The notes: a model not told the origin generated them from the sequence alone. A stretch of 64,000 bases of DNA from Vibrio sp. SCSIO 43135 (GCF_023716665.1 NZ_CP071860.1:992001-1056000); one strand, 5' to 3'; positions 8,481 to 17,757 are shown, counted from the first letter of the stretch. Program-made: numbers and translations.

Positions 8481-9161
8481 ATGAATTCCGCTTTATCCGA
8501 ATCACCTTCCCGAATAGCTATAGAAAAAGGAAGTGCCCTGCAATCGTGTAGTACCGGTAAAAAAGCCAAAGTGCTTGGCGACATCTACCAAGAGCACCTC
8601 AATATAGCGATTTGGCAACGCTCTTTTGGTAGCGAATTCAAACGATCTCTACAGGAATTCGTGGACTCCCACCCTCAGTTCAACAAATCACTTTCTGTTT
8701 CACCTAGCAATGCGCTCGCCGCGCTGGAGAAAGCGACAGATGGAAGTGCACCAGCAGTTTTGCTAGAAGACCTTGCAGAACTTGTCGATATGTTTTGCTG
8801 TCTGTTTGATCTAGAAGACGTCGGGCTTCGCATCGCGGTATTAAGTAATGCGATGTGTCCGCGTTTTCATGTAGATAAAGTACCTTGCCGCTTAGTGACA
8901 ACGTACCACGGAGTCGCGACTGATTGGTTACCAAACTACACACTCGATCGAACCAAACTGGGTAGGGGCAGTAACGGCCAAACAGATGCGGAATCCGGCT
9001 TATATGCTGATGAATCAGACATACAGTGTATGTCTACTGGAGACGTCGCTCTTTTGAAGGGGGAAACTTGGATAGGCAATGAAGATAATGCACTTGTCCA
9101 CCGTTCTCCTATCAACTTCTCTGGAGAAGCGCGTTTGTTAGTTACGATTGATTTCGGCTAA
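8481..9161 (+). CDS. DUF1826 domain protein
   Basis: The start at 8481 is chosen because GGAGG lies 6 bases before it. Diagnostic stretches are NIAIWQR, DMFCCLFDLEDVGLRI, CPRFHVDKVPCRLVTTYHG, TDWL and ALLKGETW, which I recognise as DUF1826. The HxD and nearby Cys in RFHVDKVPCR could bind a metal; this is inference. In other Proteobacteria the family is associated with zinc-limitation genes, which agrees with the Zur-like box upstream. No COG0523 GTPase gene, its frequent partner, is next to it here. Biochemical function is unknown. A strong terminator follows. Confidence 0.75.
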   Translation: MNSALSESPSRIAIEKGSALQSCSTGKKAKVLGDIYQEHLNIAIWQRSFGSEFKRSLQEFVDSHPQFNKSLSVSPSNALAALEKATDGSAPAVLLEDLAELVDMFCCLFDLEDVGLRIAVLSNAMCPRFHVDKVPCRLVTTYHGVATDWLPNYTLDRTKLGRGSNGQTDAESGLYADESDIQCMSTGDVALLKGETWIGNEDNALVHRSPINFSGEARLLVTIDFG

Positions 9162-9170
9162 CCAAAAATA

Positions 9171-9222
9171 AACCGATACGACGCTCATCTGTTTATCTGG
9201 GCTCTCGTATCGGTTTTGTTTT
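9171..9222 (+). terminator. Rho-independent terminator after DUF1826 gene
   Basis: An 11 bp stem (AACCGATACGA / TCGTATCGGTT) with a 23 base loop is followed by TTTTGTTTT. It overlaps the stop codon of the converging gene. Confidence 0.8.
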
Positions 9223-9661
9223 ATAGATCGTTTGGCACGACTGCGGCTTGCTTACCTACCTGTACAATCTTTCCACCATGTGTATCGGCATAGTACTTGG
9301 CTTCAGGCTGGGTTGAAAACCACAACACGGGATAACCCGCTTCTCGCAGCTCTGCGCTGTATGGCCGTAATGAGCCCTTCGGAGCCTGAGTAATCTGATG
9401 TTTGAAATCCGCCCAACAGTTTGAACCATTTTCTGCAGCCAAAAGGTTTAAAAGATGTTTACGCTGAATCATCGACGCGTTCTTTTTAAGCTCTGGAAGT
9501 GAAATATTGGTGAGTACTCGGGCATCGAGCAAACGTCTTAGTACAGGTAATGAATCTGCCAGTGACGTAGATTGGGCAGCTTTTTGCAGCACCTTCGCTT
9601 CACGAAGCCACAGTTGCAGATCAGGGTTGCCTTGATGACATAGATTGTCTTGATGACGCAT
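9221..9661 (-). CDS. Conserved hypothetical protein, 146 aa
   Basis: I cannot assign a function. The central stretch (SLPVLRRLLDA..., SLPELKKNASMIQRKHLLNLLAAENG) resembles a helical module seen in unnamed proteobacterial proteins: a VLRRLL helix, then a QRKH-LL-LA segment, then WADFK. No signal peptide or membrane segment is visible, so it is probably cytoplasmic. The ATG at 9661 follows a GAGGACGAT site. It stands alone, convergent with the DUF1826 gene. Composition looks like the neighbours, so recent transfer is not indicated. Confidence 0.6.
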   Translation of the reverse strand: MRHQDNLCHQGNPDLQLWLREAKVLQKAAQSTSLADSLPVLRRLLDARVLTNISLPELKKNASMIQRKHLLNLLAAENGSNCWADFKHQITQAPKGSLRPYSAELREAGYPVLWFSTQPEAKYYADTHGGKIVQVGKQAAVVPNDL

Positions 9662-9843
9662 ATCGTCCTCCTCGTATTCAACCTACTCGCTATTGGTTGT
9701 GGGATGATATGCAAGTGAAAGCTTGCGATGTTTTAATATAACGTTGGTACTATCGTTTTTGCGAGGTAGGCATCCAACCAGCCTGCAATTAGGTTACTAC
9801 CCCTCTATGGATTTATCAACCTTGGATAAATCAACCAAAGAAA

Positions 9844-10254
9844 CTACCTTTTCTTACCTTGCTTAAGCAGTATTTCCTGCCATGCTTCGCTACCGTCACG
9901 TTTGCTCACATCATACTCTGAACAAAACTGGGAAATGGTCATATTGTTGTCGCCGGTCGCCAGCTTTAACGCGAGCTCCACGCGTTGAAGTTTACTTTGC
10001 AGGCGTAAGATCTGGCCTGCGTTAGGGCTTTTTTCTTTGGCATACTTTAAAGCAGCGTGTTTACGTTCTGCAGCACCAGCTCTTCGATCCGCTACACCAA
10101 GCATGTGCCTTAACTGCGCGACACTTTTCCCTTTTTTAAAAGCAGGTTCCAAAAGCTCGACGCACTCATCGAATGTACGCTCTTCGGCATAAGGATCAAT
10201 TTTATGAGCTTGTTGGCGCATCCATTCCAGCGCGAGTTTTTCATCTGACATCAT
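9844..10254 (-). CDS. Hypothetical protein, 136 aa
   Basis: Not recognised. It is a charged, helical cytoplasmic protein. Residues about 20-60 (RTFDECVELLEPAFKKGKSVAQLRHMLGVADRRAGAAERKHAALKYAKE) look like a helix-rich binding module. A C-terminal stretch (MTISQFCSEYDVSKRDGSEAWQEIL) could be a small helix-turn-helix, but this is weak. Two adjacent ATG codons (10254, 10251) are possible starts. The gene is alone and divergent from the acetyltransferase gene. An 8 bp hairpin (9808-9830, GATTTATC/GATAAATC) lies just after its end without a T tract. Confidence 0.55.
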   Translation of the reverse strand: MMSDEKLALEWMRQQAHKIDPYAEERTFDECVELLEPAFKKGKSVAQLRHMLGVADRRAGAAERKHAALKYAKEKSPNAGQILRLQSKLQRVELALKLATGDNNMTISQFCSEYDVSKRDGSEAWQEILLKQGKKR

Positions 10255-10469
10255 GAAATCTTTACGAATAAAAGGCCCTTTATACTATCGCTTATTAGCA
10301 AACGGCTGCAATAACAGTTTCCAACCAGTGACCTTTGATCAACCTTAGCCCGCGTAATTGATTAGTTAGTGAACCAATCAACCAAAAATAATCTTTATTG
10401 CATCCTGCAATTCTCTTCGCGTGGTAACATCTGCCCGCCCTATCCGTAACGTATAGAAGTTGAAAAACG

Positions 10470-11048
10470 ATGACCGAATTTGAAAAAATGCTCGCAGGCG
10501 AAAACTTTGACGGTGGCGATCAAGATATCAATCGCATACGTGATGAAGCCTCTCAGCTATTGAACTCTATTAACCAAAGCGTCACTCAGTCTGAACAATA
10601 CCCTCTGTTTGAGCGGTTAATGGGAAAGATTGATGATTCAAGTATCATTCGACCGCCATTTCACTGTGAATTCGGCAAAACAATCTTTGTTGGAAAGCAC
10701 ACTTTTATAAACATGAATGTAACCATGTTAGATGGCGCAAAAATCACCATCGGCAACAACGTGTTAATTGGGCCTAGCACTCAATTTTATTGTGCCAGTC
10801 ATTCGCTCGACTATCGCGATCGCCGCAGCTGGGAAACGCACTGCGCGCCAATTACCGTCGAAGATGATGTTTGGATTGGTGGAAATGTCGTGATCAATCA
10901 AGGAGTCACAATCGGAGCTCGCTCCGTTATCGCCGCAAATTCCGTCGTCAACTCTGATGTGTCACCTGACTCACTATACGGAGGCACTCCTGCGAAACTA
11001 ATACGCCACATTCACGAAAACGAACGTGATGAGATCAGCGATAAGTAA
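10470..11048 (+). CDS. Maltose/galactoside O-acetyltransferase family (left-handed beta-helix)
   Basis: The N-terminal EKMLAGENFDGGDQDINRIRDEASQLL matches the helical cap of the LacA/Maa/NodL family. The body shows hexapeptide turns (ITIGNNVLIGPSTQFY, ITVEDDVWIGGNVVINQGVTIG, SVIAANSVVNSDV) and ends GGTPAKLIRHI. CASHSLDY contains the His expected at the catalytic position. These enzymes transfer acetyl from acetyl-CoA to sugar hydroxyls in the cytoplasm; the physiological acceptor is uncertain. The 192 aa length is normal. It stands as a single transcription unit ended by a strong terminator. Confidence 0.88.
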   Translation: MTEFEKMLAGENFDGGDQDINRIRDEASQLLNSINQSVTQSEQYPLFERLMGKIDDSSIIRPPFHCEFGKTIFVGKHTFINMNVTMLDGAKITIGNNVLIGPSTQFYCASHSLDYRDRRSWETHCAPITVEDDVWIGGNVVINQGVTIGARSVIAANSVVNSDVSPDSLYGGTPAKLIRHIHENERDEISDK

Positions 11049-11090
11049 CTGGCGTAGATTTGGTTAGAAGAACTCTTTCGCTCTTTCAGT

Positions 11091-11118
11091 AAAAAGCCCA
11101 TCGTTTGATGGGCTTTTT
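11091..11118. terminator. Bidirectional terminator
   Basis: A perfect 12 bp stem (AAAAAGCCCATC / GATGGGCTTTTT) with loop GTTT lies between the convergent acetyltransferase and LysR genes. Confidence 0.92.
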
Positions 11119-11122
11119 ACTA

Positions 11123-12028
11123 TTACGTAATGCGCTGCTTGGCGGCTTGTTTAATCTTATCTCTTAACCAGCGGTGTCCCGATTCAGAGGTACGGCTGGG
11201 GTGCCAAATCATACACAAATCAATATTGGGTAAGTCAAAAGGCAGTGGTACCGCTTTTACGCCATAACGCTCAGAAAAGTCGTTAACCGTTGATTCAGGC
11301 AACATTCCGATGCGTTCCGAGCCTTGTATTACTGGGAACATCTCAATAACACCTGCCGCTCGGTACACAATCTTCCTTTGGTCTAAATCACCGAAATCAT
11401 CTGATGATAATAGGCTTCGACGAGTATGCCAGCGTGACACAACCACATGTTCTTCTTCCAGAAATTGTTCCATGGTGATGCTGTCGTCTACCCTTGGGTG
11501 ATCTTGATTACAAACCACAACTAAGTTTTCGTTAGAAATCACATCGTATTTTAAGGAAGTTCGTCCTCTTGGCGTCATATCGATGATCAAATCGTGTCGC
11601 TGTAATCTAAGGTCGGACTCATAATCTTCAGTAAATAGCGGGTGGACTTCGAGTGAAATATTGGGTGCGACTTCGCTGATAAGGTTCATAACCTTAGGCA
11701 TCAAGTCATAATTTGCAGGTGACACACAAGCTATCGAGAAAATCCGATTCGTCACTTTTGGGTCAAAGTCACGGGAGGCATTGAGTGTTGAAGTATAGTT
11801 TTTTAACGCGGCTGACATTGCAGGGTAAATATCACCTGCAAACGTAGTAGGCTCTACACCAGACGTATTGCGATGAAACAGAGGGTCGTCGTATATGTCT
11901 CGCATTCGAGCGAGCGCTTTACTTACTGCTGGCTGGCTGATATCCAACCGATTTGCAGCCTTAGAAAGATTCAGTTCTTCGTAAATGGCGACAAAAATCG
12001 GAATAAGATTGAGTTCTGTGTTTTTCAT
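11123..12028 (-). CDS. LysR-family transcriptional regulator
   Basis: The N-terminal winged helix-turn-helix is clear (FVAIYEELNLSKAANRLDISQPAVSKALARMRDIYDDPLF). A type-2 periplasmic-binding-like effector domain follows (ISLEVHPLF, DLIIDMTPRG, LVVVCNQDHP, ERIGMLPEST). The effector is unknown. The target may be itself or nearby genes: its own leader contains a perfect 10 bp inverted repeat. It sits downstream of the moxR-bat operon on the same strand, 117 bases after that operon ends. Confidence 0.9.
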   Translation of the reverse strand: MKNTELNLIPIFVAIYEELNLSKAANRLDISQPAVSKALARMRDIYDDPLFHRNTSGVEPTTFAGDIYPAMSAALKNYTSTLNASRDFDPKVTNRIFSIACVSPANYDLMPKVMNLISEVAPNISLEVHPLFTEDYESDLRLQRHDLIIDMTPRGRTSLKYDVISNENLVVVCNQDHPRVDDSITMEQFLEEEHVVVSRWHTRRSLLSSDDFGDLDQRKIVYRAAGVIEMFPVIQGSERIGMLPESTVNDFSERYGVKAVPLPFDLPNIDLCMIWHPSRTSESGHRWLRDKIKQAAKQRIT

Positions 12029-12042
12029 ATAATCCTATAAAG

Positions 12043-12088
12043 AAACAGTAAGCCAGAACCCTAATGATAGTGAACTAACTTACTGTTT
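12043..12088. promoter_or_regulatory. 10 bp inverted repeat before LysR gene
   Basis: AAACAGTAAG (12043-12052) and CTTACTGTTT (12079-12088) are perfect inverted copies with 26 bases between, ending 15 bases before the LysR start. The position suits an autoregulatory operator or a leader hairpin. Confidence 0.45.
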
Positions 12089-12144
12089 TCGAGGATTATT
12101 CATAAACTATGATGGTGAATTCATACTTTCCGTGCCGTTTGAAC

Positions 12145-13413
12145 TCACTCGTTGAGCTTTTTTAGCGCTTTAGGAATAAGCGTTCTCTTTATCACTGATT
12201 TACGCTTTATATTTCGCCACAATGAAACAAAGATCTTCGACTCTGTACTACCAGATTGAAGTGCCTGAGATTCTGCCTGCCACAATTCGTTGTCTTGGTG
12301 TTTCGCTAGCTCTACCTCTTGGTGTTGTAAGCGCAACTTGCGATAAATGGTCACACGCGCTTCTGACCAACGATGTGATTTAATCGCCACTCTAAGTGTC
12401 CACCATTCCGGCGCGCCATGGGTTTTGATATGGTTGCGAGCAACAAAAAAACCAACAATCAAGCCGAAAGTTAATACACCCAAACAGACCAACCAAAGCC
12501 AGTAAGCAGACAACCATGAACTTAAGGTATGACTCACCTCAACGGTTTTCCCTTCAATGGTCACCAACTCCAATTGTTGCTTGTCGCTGTTCCACCATTT
12601 CAGCTCAATTGCAGGGAACTCAATCTCACCTCCCTGCTGCAACACGTAAGTTTGCTGCTCTATGCGCTCCGAACGATAGTTACCCCGCTCTTGGCGATCA
12701 TCAAACTGGGTTGGCTGAACATAGGTTTGATAACTATCTTGAGAATCGAGTGACAACATCTGTGGAATAAGAATAGACAATGTGTCGTCCGCTTTTAAGG
12801 TCACGGTTCGAGTGATCGCCTGACCAACTTTGAGATCATCGGTAGACGTTTGCCATTGCTGCGACACTTCTACACTGCTTGCATTGAGCCAAGCTTCGTC
12901 TTTCGCAATCATGCCACTTGGTGTCGTAACCTCAAACGTCATAGGCTTGGTATAGAGCGTAACATTTTTCGACTGACCACTTGGTAGTGACACCGTCACC
13001 TCAACCGCAATTGGTGCAATCGTGTATTGCCCTGCTTTCTGAGGGTACAACGTCAGCTCCCAACGTTGTTTCGACCATGTATTGCCTTGCCTACGCTCCG
13101 TATAGTTAGTTGCCATAGGATTGCGTTGTTTAACAATCACATCTGCCATTTCTAACCCACCAATACGAGTACCGCTGGTAAACCAGCGTGGTGTACCCAC
13201 ATCAATAGACAAGATAATTTGTTCTTTTACAGTAAAAGTTTGCGGCGACGTTGCAGCTTTATCACCCACCCAGGCTGATAATTCAACCGAAGTTTTACTG
13301 TCTTTGACCGTGTCATTCTTAAAGCTGCTTGCAGCATGAACTGCACCTGAAAACAGCAAACCGAAGCCCACAAGAACAGGTAAGAAATAACTTCGACATA
13401 TTCTATTGAGCAT
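12145..13413 (-). CDS. batD: BatD-family membrane protein
   Basis: Start at 13413, not the upstream in-frame start at 13506: AAGGTG lies 6 bases before it, and it gives a clean signal peptide (ICRSYFLPVLVGFGLLFSGAVHAA). The N-terminal 300 residues are beta-rich periplasmic domains (LSAWVGDKAATSPQTFTVKEQIILSI, VGQAITRTVTLKADD), followed by one transmembrane helix (WLWLVCLGVLTFGLIVGFFVA) and a basic cytoplasmic tail. BatD proteins accompany MoxR ATPases and VWA proteins in envelope stress or oxygen tolerance. It overlaps the BatB/C gene by 11 bases, showing translational coupling. It is the last gene of the operon. Confidence 0.82.
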   Translation of the reverse strand: MLNRICRSYFLPVLVGFGLLFSGAVHAASSFKNDTVKDSKTSVELSAWVGDKAATSPQTFTVKEQIILSIDVGTPRWFTSGTRIGGLEMADVIVKQRNPMATNYTERRQGNTWSKQRWELTLYPQKAGQYTIAPIAVEVTVSLPSGQSKNVTLYTKPMTFEVTTPSGMIAKDEAWLNASSVEVSQQWQTSTDDLKVGQAITRTVTLKADDTLSILIPQMLSLDSQDSYQTYVQPTQFDDRQERGNYRSERIEQQTYVLQQGGEIEFPAIELKWWNSDKQQLELVTIEGKTVEVSHTLSSWLSAYWLWLVCLGVLTFGLIVGFFVARNHIKTHGAPEWWTLRVAIKSHRWSEARVTIYRKLRLQHQEVELAKHQDNELWQAESQALQSGSTESKIFVSLWRNIKRKSVIKRTLIPKALKKLNE

Positions 13414-15157
13414 CCGTTTCACCTTGTTTCGTTGTTGATTGGTTTTTCTGATCACGGTATTGAATATGAAATTTGGCTTGAAGGAATAACTTCGGATCCG
13501 ATTCAACCCTAGTCAGCCATTTATTCGCTAACTCCTCACTGCCTAATATTTCGTTAGCATTTAAGGTTTCACGCTTCATTAGCTCGGCAGCTGCTTGCTC
13601 TTCTGCCCCTTCACTGGTTCTCGGGTTGTCACCAAGCTCTATGGATTCCTCCATGCTCTCTGTGGTGTTAGTTTGACTTTCACTGACGCGGTCAATTTCT
13701 TCTATCAACGCATTAATCACTTGGTAGTTATGTGCCACTTTTTCACGTAATGCAGGTTCTAAGTCTTCTTTATCTAGCAGGGCCTTAAGTACTCCACGTG
13801 CGGCCATGTACTCACGTTGCCTCGCTAATGCACTGGCCGCATAGTAATAACCCAAGTTGCTATCAGCGGAGATAAACTCACTATGAGCCAACTCAAATTC
13901 TCGCGCGTAATAAAAGCTCACCCCTTTACGTATCGGATCTGAGAAATGCTTTGCTGCTTCGAGGTATTGCTGATCATTAAGCAACAGTTGCCCTTGCTGA
14001 TCCGCTGTAAACCATAAGTCCATCCACCATTGGTAAATTTGACTGCTAAAGCTTCTCTTTTCTTGGCTTTCCAGTTCGCCTTTATTAGCTTTTTCTGCGC
14101 TCGATAGTTCAACTGTTTGCTCATATCTTGAAGTATCATCCGCCGCCTGAGAGGCATAAGCTTGGCTTGGTGATAACATAGGCAATGACACAATAAGCAA
14201 CACACTCCACTGTACAAGCCAGCCTTTTCTAAACCAAAGCATCAATAGTAACGCGGCTGGGAAAAGCAGCAGGTACCCCATGTCTTCCCAAGGCATTGCA
14301 GAATCTCCGTTCATTTGCATGTGCCTTTCTACAAACCGACCAAGCGCGTCGATATCTGTACTATCGATAGTCACTTCAACCAAACGCCCGTTGGTAACAT
14401 CAGCGAGTTTATCTAACGACGCCATATCCAATGGTCGCTGCGTATCAATGGTTGGATTCCCCATTGCCAAAATGAGTAATTGGCTTTCATGCTCAGAGAA
14501 GTAGCGTTTAAAATGTTCGATAGTGCTTGGCGTTACGCCATCGGTAATGAGCAAAACCGTACTGCCCGGAAGATCAACCAATTGATCTTTGATAATCGGA
14601 AGTGCTTTTTCCGCAGATTTACCTCCAACAGGCATAACGTCCGAATCGATAGCAGCTAAAAACGGTGCAAACACGCGCTTATCCTGAGTCGGTGGCATTA
14701 CGGTGTGAGCTGATCCCGAATAAACGATCAACCCAGTTCGGCCACCCTCACGCGTTTCAAGCAAATCATGAACCTTGTGCTTAGCGCGCTCTAGTCGGCT
14801 AGGTGCGACGTCTTGTTGCTTCATGCTTTCGCTGACATCAAGCACGATAGAAAGTGTCGCTTTATCTTCTCCAAATGGCGAAGCCGTGCGCTGCCAAGTG
14901 GGTCCAGCGCAAACAACGACTAGAAAAAGTAAACCAACAAATAATACTTTGAGCGGCAATTGCCTTTTCCATCCCTGATCATTGACGGTTAATGCAGCTT
15001 TAAGATGCGCAGGCAACAACTCTGCGAGTTGATTGTCGTTACCTTCATGCAAACGTAAGTAAAACACTATGCACAGCGGTATCAGGGTTATCAGCCATAA
15101 CGGTCGAATAAAGTGAAATTGGCTGATAACTTCACTTACAAAAGAGATATCAAACAT
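13403..15157 (-). CDS. BatB/BatC-type fusion: VWA domain plus TPR membrane protein
   Basis: Two membrane segments near the N-terminus (LWLITLIPLCIVFYLRL, LKVLFVGLLFLVVVCAGP) precede a von Willebrand A domain with the MIDAS motif DVSES (LSIVLDVSESMKQQDV). A third membrane pair follows (YLLLFPAALLLMLWF, WSVLLIVSLPML), then a periplasmic TPR-like region (GQLLLNDQQYLEAAKHF, GVSFYYAREFELAHSEF). BatB and BatC are separate in some bacteria; here they are one 584 aa chain. It overlaps batA by 8 bases and batD by 11. It probably builds an inner-membrane complex with BatA, loaded or remodelled by MoxR. Confidence 0.85.
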   Translation of the reverse strand: MFDISFVSEVISQFHFIRPLWLITLIPLCIVFYLRLHEGNDNQLAELLPAHLKAALTVNDQGWKRQLPLKVLFVGLLFLVVVCAGPTWQRTASPFGEDKATLSIVLDVSESMKQQDVAPSRLERAKHKVHDLLETREGGRTGLIVYSGSAHTVMPPTQDKRVFAPFLAAIDSDVMPVGGKSAEKALPIIKDQLVDLPGSTVLLITDGVTPSTIEHFKRYFSEHESQLLILAMGNPTIDTQRPLDMASLDKLADVTNGRLVEVTIDSTDIDALGRFVERHMQMNGDSAMPWEDMGYLLLFPAALLLMLWFRKGWLVQWSVLLIVSLPMLSPSQAYASQAADDTSRYEQTVELSSAEKANKGELESQEKRSFSSQIYQWWMDLWFTADQQGQLLLNDQQYLEAAKHFSDPIRKGVSFYYAREFELAHSEFISADSNLGYYYAASALARQREYMAARGVLKALLDKEDLEPALREKVAHNYQVINALIEEIDRVSESQTNTTESMEESIELGDNPRTSEGAEEQAAAELMKRETLNANEILGSEELANKWLTRVESDPKLFLQAKFHIQYRDQKNQSTTKQGETDAQ

Positions 15158-16196
15158 GATTTTGCTCCTTTCTCGATTCCATATTAATGGCTCGACTGCG
15201 CAGCTTTTTCGTCAAAGTAACCGCCCCAAAGGCGATAAGATTGAGCAAAACAATCGCAATAACAAAATAGTGATGAATACTCTGTTTTGGGCGGTAAGTA
15301 GTACTTTCATAAAGCTGCGGCTCGATGTCTGAAATCACGGAATACGCCTCGCCAAGTGCCTGTCTGTCGAGTGCTTCAAAAGACTGCCCACCGGTTTCTT
15401 TCGCCACCCGGTTTATGGTATCCATATCTAAAGCTTGCTCGCCCACCGTTGTTGGATCGCCCATTGCAATCATATGAATGCGTACGCCTTTCACCGCTGC
15501 AACTTTTGCTGCATCAATTGGCTCAACAAAGCTTCCTGTATCGTTACCATCGGTAAGCACGACAACGACTTTTTCTTTCTCTGGTTCATTCGGCGCTTCC
15601 GCCTGTTGTTGATCATCGAAAACCTTTATCGCTAGCCCTATCGCGTCGCCAAGGTTGGTGCTTGGGCCTGCCATAGCCACTTCCGTTTGTCTCAATAGTT
15701 CTAGCCATGCTTGATGATCCGCTGTAAAAGGCGCTTGCACGAACGCTTCGTCACCAAACAAAATCATTCCTAGCCTGTCCCCTTCGCGTTGCTTGGCAAA
15801 CTCTTCTAACACTTGTTTAGCCGCGTCGAGACGATCAACTTTCTTACCTGAGTCAGACACAAAATCTCGCTCAGACATTGAACCCGATAAATCGAGTATC
15901 ACCATCAAGTCGCGACCAATACTCTCTTTAACAATGGGTGTACCCAGCGTCATCGGTTTAGCCAATGCCGTTACAATAAAAACCCAAGAAAGAATCAGCA
16001 CAATACGTTGCCACCACCTCGGCCGAAGCTGTTGCGCCCCCATACTGGGTGATTCACCTAACGCTTCGACAAGCTGAGCGAAGAAAGGCACCTTAGTAGC
16101 CGATTGTTTCGTTTTATATGCAGGGAGCAGCCAGTAGACGACCAATGGCAGCGGCAGGATGACAAACCATAATGGATGAGCCAATTCAATGTTCAT
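15150..16196 (-). CDS. batA: BatA-type VWA-domain membrane protein
   Basis: The order is an N-terminal membrane helix (HPLWFVILPLPLVVYWLLPAY), a second helix (RIVLILSWVFIVTALA), a VWA domain with perfect MIDAS motif DLSGS (MVILDLSGSMSERDF) and later TDGNDTGSF, then a C-terminal helix (YFVIAIVLLNLIAFGAVTL). This matches Bacteroides-type BatA. Mg-dependent binding through the MIDAS site is expected. It overlaps the DUF4381 gene by 4 bases and the BatB/C gene by 8, so the products are probably made in fixed ratio. Confidence 0.88.
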   Translation of the reverse strand: MNIELAHPLWFVILPLPLVVYWLLPAYKTKQSATKVPFFAQLVEALGESPSMGAQQLRPRWWQRIVLILSWVFIVTALAKPMTLGTPIVKESIGRDLMVILDLSGSMSERDFVSDSGKKVDRLDAAKQVLEEFAKQREGDRLGMILFGDEAFVQAPFTADHQAWLELLRQTEVAMAGPSTNLGDAIGLAIKVFDDQQQAEAPNEPEKEKVVVVLTDGNDTGSFVEPIDAAKVAAVKGVRIHMIAMGDPTTVGEQALDMDTINRVAKETGGQSFEALDRQALGEAYSVISDIEPQLYESTTYRPKQSIHHYFVIAIVLLNLIAFGAVTLTKKLRSRAINMESRKEQNHV

Positions 16197-16786
16197 AGCA
16201 GCCCTCCTTTTCGTTGACTGGCGGTTGAGCCCTGCTCTAAAGCCTCGTTTGACTCTAAAACGTCAGTGGAAAACGCCGCTTGGTGTGATTTCACCCAATA
16301 GGACAAATCTCTCGCTAACAACTGTCGTTCTTCAGGGCTTAGTGAACAATCAGGCTGCACAAGCGACTGCATCCACTTTCTGCCAACCTCTGTCGTGAAT
16401 CGAAAACTGTCAGTTTGGTTTGGCAGCCTTTGCCCCTTACTCAGTAAGTAACTATCCAGACAAACAAGAAAAGGTTCACCATACAAAGAAGCGTGCTGTG
16501 GGTTTAGGTAAACCATTACCGACTTAGTCAGGTTAAATAGCGCTTGTTCAGATGAAGGACTTTCGAGATTAATGAGCTTAAGTTGCTCTATCGCTTCAGT
16601 ACGATACCGGTTGTGCCACCAATGCTTAACGCCAAGATAAGTGGCATAGGTAAGCAAAGCTACAAGGAGCACCGCAATGATCTTCCAGCCTAGAGTTTGC
16701 GGAAGCCAACTGACTGATTCCGGCACTTCTACATCGATTAAGTTACGTAATATGTAAGTACTTGGAGGCGTATGTTCAGACATCAT
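16193..16786 (-). CDS. DUF4381 domain membrane protein
   Basis: A 197 aa protein with one membrane helix (WKIIAVLLVALLTYATYLGVKHW) after a short N-terminal segment (LIDVEVPESVSWLPQTLGWK), then a soluble helical domain. This is the DUF4381 pattern, and the family is found almost always between a DUF58 gene and a BatA gene, as here. It overlaps both neighbours by 4 bases. Role inferred: a small subunit of the MoxR/VWA membrane complex. Confidence 0.82.
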   Translation of the reverse strand: MMSEHTPPSTYILRNLIDVEVPESVSWLPQTLGWKIIAVLLVALLTYATYLGVKHWWHNRYRTEAIEQLKLINLESPSSEQALFNLTKSVMVYLNPQHASLYGEPFLVCLDSYLLSKGQRLPNQTDSFRFTTEVGRKWMQSLVQPDCSLSPEERQLLARDLSYWVKSHQAAFSTDVLESNEALEQGSTASQRKGGLL

Positions 16787-17745
16787 CGTCCCCCAACCAT
16801 TTTCTTAAACTGTGTTAGGTGTTCGCCTGACGTATCAAGCTCCACCAGCGGAATGTGGTGTGCTCGCATCATCTTACTTAGCTGTTGTTGGATGTGACCG
16901 TGTTTATGCCTAAAGTGCTGATTCACTTGATTAAGTGCAGCAGCTTCATTCACGCTCAACTGATAAGTACCATCCCCCATTACCCAACCTCTATCAGCGG
17001 CTTCGTCAGGCAGTTTCTGTTCAAAAGGGTCACTAATTTTCACGGCGAGCAGGTCATTGTGTTGCTGAAGCTGCTTGAGCAAATCCACGTCAGATTGCTC
17101 TGCGTCAGACCAGTCACTAATAAAAACGAGGGTACACGCCCTTAGTTTGAGGCGATTCAGTAAAGACACGATCTGAGAAAACGTTGGGGTACTGTCGGAA
17201 ACAGAATGAACGTTTAGTTCTTGGTTGATATTGGACAGTAACTTAAGCCTTGCCAATAAATCGTTTTGTGAGCGTTTGGCCTTACTCCAATTTAATCCGT
17301 TATTTCCAGCGATAAGAAAACCGACTCTATCGCTGTCTTTCAAAACTCGCCATCCACACAAAGCTGCCACTTCAGCTGCGACCACAGATTTCATGACTTC
17401 AACAGAGGAAAAAAACATTGAGCTACGTTGATCAACGACAATCACCACATTGCGATCTTTTTCTTCGGTATAGCTGCGCACGTGAGGTTTCCCAGTACGC
17501 AGTGTGACCTTCCAATCAAGATTTCGAATATCATCGCCAAGTTGATAATGACGTAGTTCTTCGAAGTTTAATCCTCTGCCACGAAATGTAGATTGGTGTC
17601 GACCAGAAAGCGCACTTCCCGCTTTCAGTTGCGGCAATAAAGTGAAAGACTGCGATTGTGCTTGAAGCTTAACTAACCTCGCATAGTCACAATACAGCCG
17701 AGGATCTAACGACTGACTTTGTGGGGGTGTAACCGGTTTAACCAT
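16783..17745 (-). CDS. DUF58 domain protein
   Basis: Characteristic DUF58 sequence: GRHQSTFRGRGLNFEELRHYQLGDDIRNLDWKVTLRTGKPHVRSYTEEKDR, followed by a VWA-like fold (VVIVVDQRSSMFFS, LVFISDWSD). There is no membrane segment, so it is cytoplasmic or peripheral. DUF58 proteins are partners of MoxR-type AAA+ ATPases. It starts 12 bases after the moxR stop and overlaps the DUF4381 gene by 4 bases. Confidence 0.88.
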   Translation of the reverse strand: MVKPVTPPQSQSLDPRLYCDYARLVKLQAQSQSFTLLPQLKAGSALSGRHQSTFRGRGLNFEELRHYQLGDDIRNLDWKVTLRTGKPHVRSYTEEKDRNVVIVVDQRSSMFFSSVEVMKSVVAAEVAALCGWRVLKDSDRVGFLIAGNNGLNWSKAKRSQNDLLARLKLLSNINQELNVHSVSDSTPTFSQIVSLLNRLKLRACTLVFISDWSDAEQSDVDLLKQLQQHNDLLAVKISDPFEQKLPDEAADRGWVMGDGTYQLSVNEAAALNQVNQHFRHKHGHIQQQLSKMMRAHHIPLVELDTSGEHLTQFKKMVGGR

Positions 17746-17757
17746 GGCCTTTGCCCC

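Noticed and set aside
9808..9830. Hairpin GATTTATC/GATAAATC as a terminator
   Set aside because: No T run on either strand and weak AT-rich stem.
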